DNA from: Tectiglobus sp965223355
GTDB lineage: Bacteria > Pseudomonadota > Alphaproteobacteria > Rhizobiales > Hyphomicrobiaceae
DNA length: 64,000 bases
Reading direction: 5' to 3'
Assembly: GCA_965223355.1 (NCBI GenBank)
Contig: CBDCWE010000003.1
Span: 1,488,001 to 1,552,000, forward strand
Shown here: positions 61,252-64,000 of the stretch, piece by piece
Layout of the letters: every line of letters starts with the position of its first letter
Numbering within the stretch: the first letter of the stretch is position 1
The notes under the pieces: generated by a model
Databases searched by the model: none
What the model saw: the letters and a program-made list of their open reading frames with translations, nothing else
What the model was told of the DNA's origin: nothing
Made by a program: the position numbers and the translations under genes

Positions 61252-63389
61252 ACGCGCACGCCACTTTCTCACCGGGCCGTGCGGATGCAAACCAGCAAAA
61301 GCTGCCGCCGTTGCGCCAGGACCTGGAGTATCTCGAACAAGGCAGCGACGCCAATGGTTCGCCCGCCTGGGTCCTCTATGATCCGCTTCAACACCGATAT
61401 TTCCGCATCGATCAAGCATCGCGCGAACTCCTTCGTCACTGGCAAGCCGGTGTCAGCGTATCCGAACTGGCAGCAGCGGCACGCGAAGCCGCCGGGGTTG
61501 TCGTTGATGATGAGCAATGCGCGGCCCTCGTCAACTTCGTGCGCCGGCAGCGGCTTTGTGAAGACGCTGTTTCGATTGCGCCAGATGCATCTCGTCACGA
61601 CCAGCGATCGTGGTTGATGTTCATTGCCGAGCGCTACCTGTTCTTCAAAGTTCCACTGTTCCGTCCCAATGCGTTGTTGCAGGCGAGCCTGCCGTTGGTG
61701 GCGCCGTTCTATACGCGCACGATGCTTGTTGTTGTCGTCCTTTGCGGCGCACTTGGGCTCTATTTCGTCGTCCAGCAGTGGCAGAAATTCGTCTCCACCG
61801 CGGCCGACATGGCCAGCATCAGCGGTGCGCTCTGGTTCCTGTGCGCGTTCGTCGTGGTCAAATCGCTGCACGAGCTTGGTCACGCCTTCACGGCTGCGCG
61901 CAATGGCCTGCACGTCGCGGCCATGGGGGTTGCGTTCATGGTCATGGCACCGATCCTCTACACCGATGTGACGGATGCATGGCGCTTGCGTTCGCGCCGC
62001 CGGCGACTGGCGATACACGCTGCAGGTGTTGCAGTCGAAATATCGCTCGCCTGCTTCGCGTTGCTCGCCTGGGCGGTATTGCCGGATGGCACCGCCCGTA
62101 TCGTTGCCTTTTCGATTGCCACGACCGGCCTGGTTCTCACACTCGCTATCAATCTCAACCCGTGCATGCGCTTCGATGGTTACTTTGTGCTTTCCGAGTT
62201 GTTGGGCATCGATAATCTGCAGACGCGCGCCTTCGCGTTCGGGCGATGGCAGCTTCGTCAGTGGCTGTTGGCCCCGGATCTCCCGCCGCCCGAGATCCTG
62301 CCTGCGCGATTGCAGGTCTCTCTGATCGCCTATGCGTGGGCGACATGGATCTATCGCTTGTTCCTGTTCACCGCCATTGCCGTCATCGTCTACACCACGT
62401 TCTTCAAGGTGCTGGGCCTGTTGTTGTTTGCGCTCGAGATCTGGCTGCTCATTGTGCGGCCCATTTACAGGGAGATCGCACACTGGCCGAAGATGGTACG
62501 CGCGGGGCAGGCCGGGTTGCGCCGTTTCGCGTCGCTTGCAGTTCTATGCGTGTTGATCGCGCTGCTGTTCTTGCCGTTATCCGGCAAGGTCGAGGTGCCG
62601 GCGATCGTCGAGGCCGGTCGCTTGGCCAACGTCTATCCTGCACGGGCCGGTCAACTCGCCAAGATCAGGGTCAAGCCGGGTCAACGTGTTGAGAAGGGTG
62701 CCGAACTCTTCCGTCTTCACGACCCGACATTGGAAAACGAGATCATCATCGCCCGCAACCGCCTGAAACTAGGCCGCTTGCGCCTGCAAAGGGTTGCACT
62801 TGACTACTCCGATCGCGAGGCGGCGCTGGTCCTTCAAAATGAGGCGGCGCTGCTCAACGATCGGCTGCAAGGTCTGGAGCGCGAGCGCTCGGAACTGGTC
62901 GTCCGCGCGCCGTTCGCCGGCGTGGTCTCCGACGTGCCGACCGACCTGCATGTCGGGCAATGGATAGCGAAGTCCTTTCGTCTTGCGCTGGTTGTCGGCC
63001 AGCACCGCGTCGTCGCTCGCGGGTATGTGCTTGATAGCGATCTCCACCGCATAGAACTGGGGGCGTCCGGCAAGTTCGTCGCAGATTTGGTCACGCTGCC
63101 GGCGGCGACGGTCGTGCTCAAAGGTATCTCCCTAGCTGCGACCGAGCAGCTGGAGTTGGAGGATCTGGCGAAGGCCCACGGTGGCGGAGTTGTAGCAAGG
63201 CTCGATGACAACGAGCATTACATACCGCTGCGACCACATTACCTGGCCCAGTTTGAAGTTACCGAACAACGCTCGACCCCACACCAGGTGCTGCGCGGCG
63301 TAATCCAACTCGACGGCGCGCCCGAAAGTGCCATGATGCGCGTCTACCTGTTGGTGGCACGTATCGTTATACGCGAAAGCGGGTTTTAG
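61248..63389 (+). CDS. PqqD-like / M50 peptidase-like / HlyD fusion membrane protein
   Basis: 713 residues starting in the preceding stop codon (ATGA). Residues about 30-95 look like a PqqD-type winged domain (VLYDPLQHRYFRIDQASRELL). A membrane part follows with H208-ELG-H212 (HExxH) and N304-P305-x3-F309-D310-G311-Y312, the two site-2-protease-type motifs, among about eight to ten helices. From about 440 a lipoyl/HlyD-like region begins (ANVYPARAGQLAKIRVKPGQRVEKGAELF). The known M50-HlyD family is called putative peptide zinc metalloprotease. It could process or feed the giant protein encoded after it. Confidence 0.85.
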   Translation: MNAHATFSPGRADANQQKLPPLRQDLEYLEQGSDANGSPAWVLYDPLQHRYFRIDQASRELLRHWQAGVSVSELAAAAREAAGVVVDDEQCAALVNFVRRQRLCEDAVSIAPDASRHDQRSWLMFIAERYLFFKVPLFRPNALLQASLPLVAPFYTRTMLVVVVLCGALGLYFVVQQWQKFVSTAADMASISGALWFLCAFVVVKSLHELGHAFTAARNGLHVAAMGVAFMVMAPILYTDVTDAWRLRSRRRRLAIHAAGVAVEISLACFALLAWAVLPDGTARIVAFSIATTGLVLTLAINLNPCMRFDGYFVLSELLGIDNLQTRAFAFGRWQLRQWLLAPDLPPPEILPARLQVSLIAYAWATWIYRLFLFTAIAVIVYTTFFKVLGLLLFALEIWLLIVRPIYREIAHWPKMVRAGQAGLRRFASLAVLCVLIALLFLPLSGKVEVPAIVEAGRLANVYPARAGQLAKIRVKPGQRVEKGAELFRLHDPTLENEIIIARNRLKLGRLRLQRVALDYSDREAALVLQNEAALLNDRLQGLERERSELVVRAPFAGVVSDVPTDLHVGQWIAKSFRLALVVGQHRVVARGYVLDSDLHRIELGASGKFVADLVTLPAATVVLKGISLAATEQLELEDLAKAHGGGVVARLDDNEHYIPLRPHYLAQFEVTEQRSTPHQVLRGVIQLDGAPESAMMRVYLLVARIVIRESGF

Positions 63390-63735
63390 GCGATAAACGC
63401 ATAAATCCGGACGCATTGGCGCCGATTTGGCGAGGATCAAGCAAGGCGCGGCACCGGGAATGGGCCGGTTGCCGATTCCCGGTGCCGCAACGCTAAAGAT
63501 CGCAGCGCCGCTTGATTTTGTGTATTTCATTATTGAATCAATTTTTATTCGAATCGTCATTACAAAACTTTATTGAAAGTTCTCACTATTAAACTTGAAG
63601 AATAATTGTCTTTTAAATAATAGTAAACTTTCAAAATTACTTCCTAATGCGAAGTTATGTTTTGTAAGAACTTTATCCGGCATTGTGGTGTGGCAGATCT
63701 ACCCCATCCGCCGTCGACCAAATGGAATTACGACA
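63390..63735. promoter_or_regulatory. Gap with inverted-repeat copy and AT-rich promoter region
   Basis: 63390-63512 holds a copy of the ATCCGGACGCATTG repeat with inner hairpin GCGGCACCGGGAAT/ATTCCCGGTGCCGC. 63515-63680 is strongly AT-rich and lies right before the large ORF starting at 63736, so it is likely its promoter or leader. No gene is supported here. Confidence 0.5.
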
Positions 63736-64000
63736 ATGAGCTTGGAAAGTTTGCGGCGTAGCCAGCCGGATACACTGGCTCGGCTGTTGGGCGCGCGCTT
63801 GAACTATCAAGTACTCGAGGAGCGCCAGGCCTTTGATGGCGCGCTGCCGGCGACCGTGGATGCCGCAGCGGATGGGCATGGTGAAAATGGCGAAACGGAT
63901 GCAAGCTCTGATCCGCCATCCGACACATCCGATCGTTCGCAGCATTCGGACCCGTCGACCGACGACTTGGTCGCGGCGCTGAGTGCAACCTACGCCGAAG
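63736..64000 (+). CDS. N-terminus of a probable large secreted adhesin (LEPR/LEER-type leader), cut by window end
   Basis: The frame starts at the ATG at 63736 and is open to the end (88 residues). It reads MSLESLRRSQPDTLARLLGA, then YQVLEERQAFDGALPATVDAA and an acidic S/D-rich stretch. The LEERxxFDxAxP pattern matches the N-terminal motif (LEPRxxFDAA) of giant DUF4347, cadherin or RTX-type surface proteins. No signal peptide of the Sec type is evident. Its size and repeats cannot be seen. Confidence 0.55.
   Translation, partial: MSLESLRRSQPDTLARLLGARLNYQVLEERQAFDGALPATVDAAADGHGENGETDASSDPPSDTSDRSQHSDPSTDDLVAALSATYAE

Overview
The window reads as a GC-rich alphaproteobacterial chromosome segment, probably from the Rhodospirillales/Rhizobiales side of the class. 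This is inferred from gene content only: TAXI-TRAP transport, polar amino-acid ABC uptake, CaiB/BaiF CoA-transferase and LLM-flavoprotein catabolism, PrtDE-type secretion and abundant palindromic repeats. No rRNA, tRNA or CRISPR array was seen. Species cannot be named from the sequence alone.

Layout. 1-2.4 kb: a truncated class-V aminotransferase, a methyltransferase and a small secreted HExxH protein. 2.4-13.4 kb: a nitronate monooxygenase, a decayed IS1182-like transposase, an inositol-phosphatase-family enzyme, a complete polar amino-acid ABC importer (ATPase, two permeases, binding protein), a class-V aminotransferase and a divergent LuxR-type regulator, then decayed IS1595 and IS481 elements. 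13.7-25.5 kb: a co-directional accessory cluster with a GNAT acetyltransferase, a fused 2OG-oxygenase-like/radical SAM protein, a 42-aa ORF linked by ATGA overlaps on both sides, a multi-pass membrane protein, a 47-aa acidic/proline/aromatic ORF behind a strong Shine-Dalgarno, a membrane-anchored 178-aa protein, a 1502-aa RTX protein, and a PrtD/PrtE-type type I secretion pair. A GT4 glycosyltransferase faces it.

28.8-33 kb: a TAXI TRAP transporter (binding protein, fused DctQM permease) with a UspA protein. 33.1-42.8 kb: a catabolic island (epimerase, luciferase-like monooxygenase, SDR, cupin, VOC protein, 2-hydroxychromene-2-carboxylate-isomerase-like protein, FMN alpha-hydroxy-acid oxidase, thioesterase, enoyl-CoA hydratase, family III CoA-transferase, PEP-mutase/isocitrate-lyase-family enzyme). 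43.2-56.4 kb: PcfJ-like protein, ClpB, MOSC protein, secreted lectin-like protein, MshEN-AAA+ ATPase, pentapeptide-repeat membrane protein, CobW-type GTPase. 56.4-64 kb: a hybrid kinase with a degenerate ATPase region, divergent from a three-gene envelope assembly (HlyD-like adaptor, GAF-HlyD fusion, PqqD-M50-HlyD fusion) placed just before the first codons of what looks like a large secreted adhesin running off the window.

The two most interesting systems are the radical SAM/oxygenase-linked RTX secretion cluster (14.0-25.5 kb) and the M50/HlyD assembly before the putative adhesin (58.9-64 kb). The window also carries at least three families of hairpin repeats. Two are bounded by CTAG, and in three places the TAG of that CTAG is exactly the stop codon of a gene.
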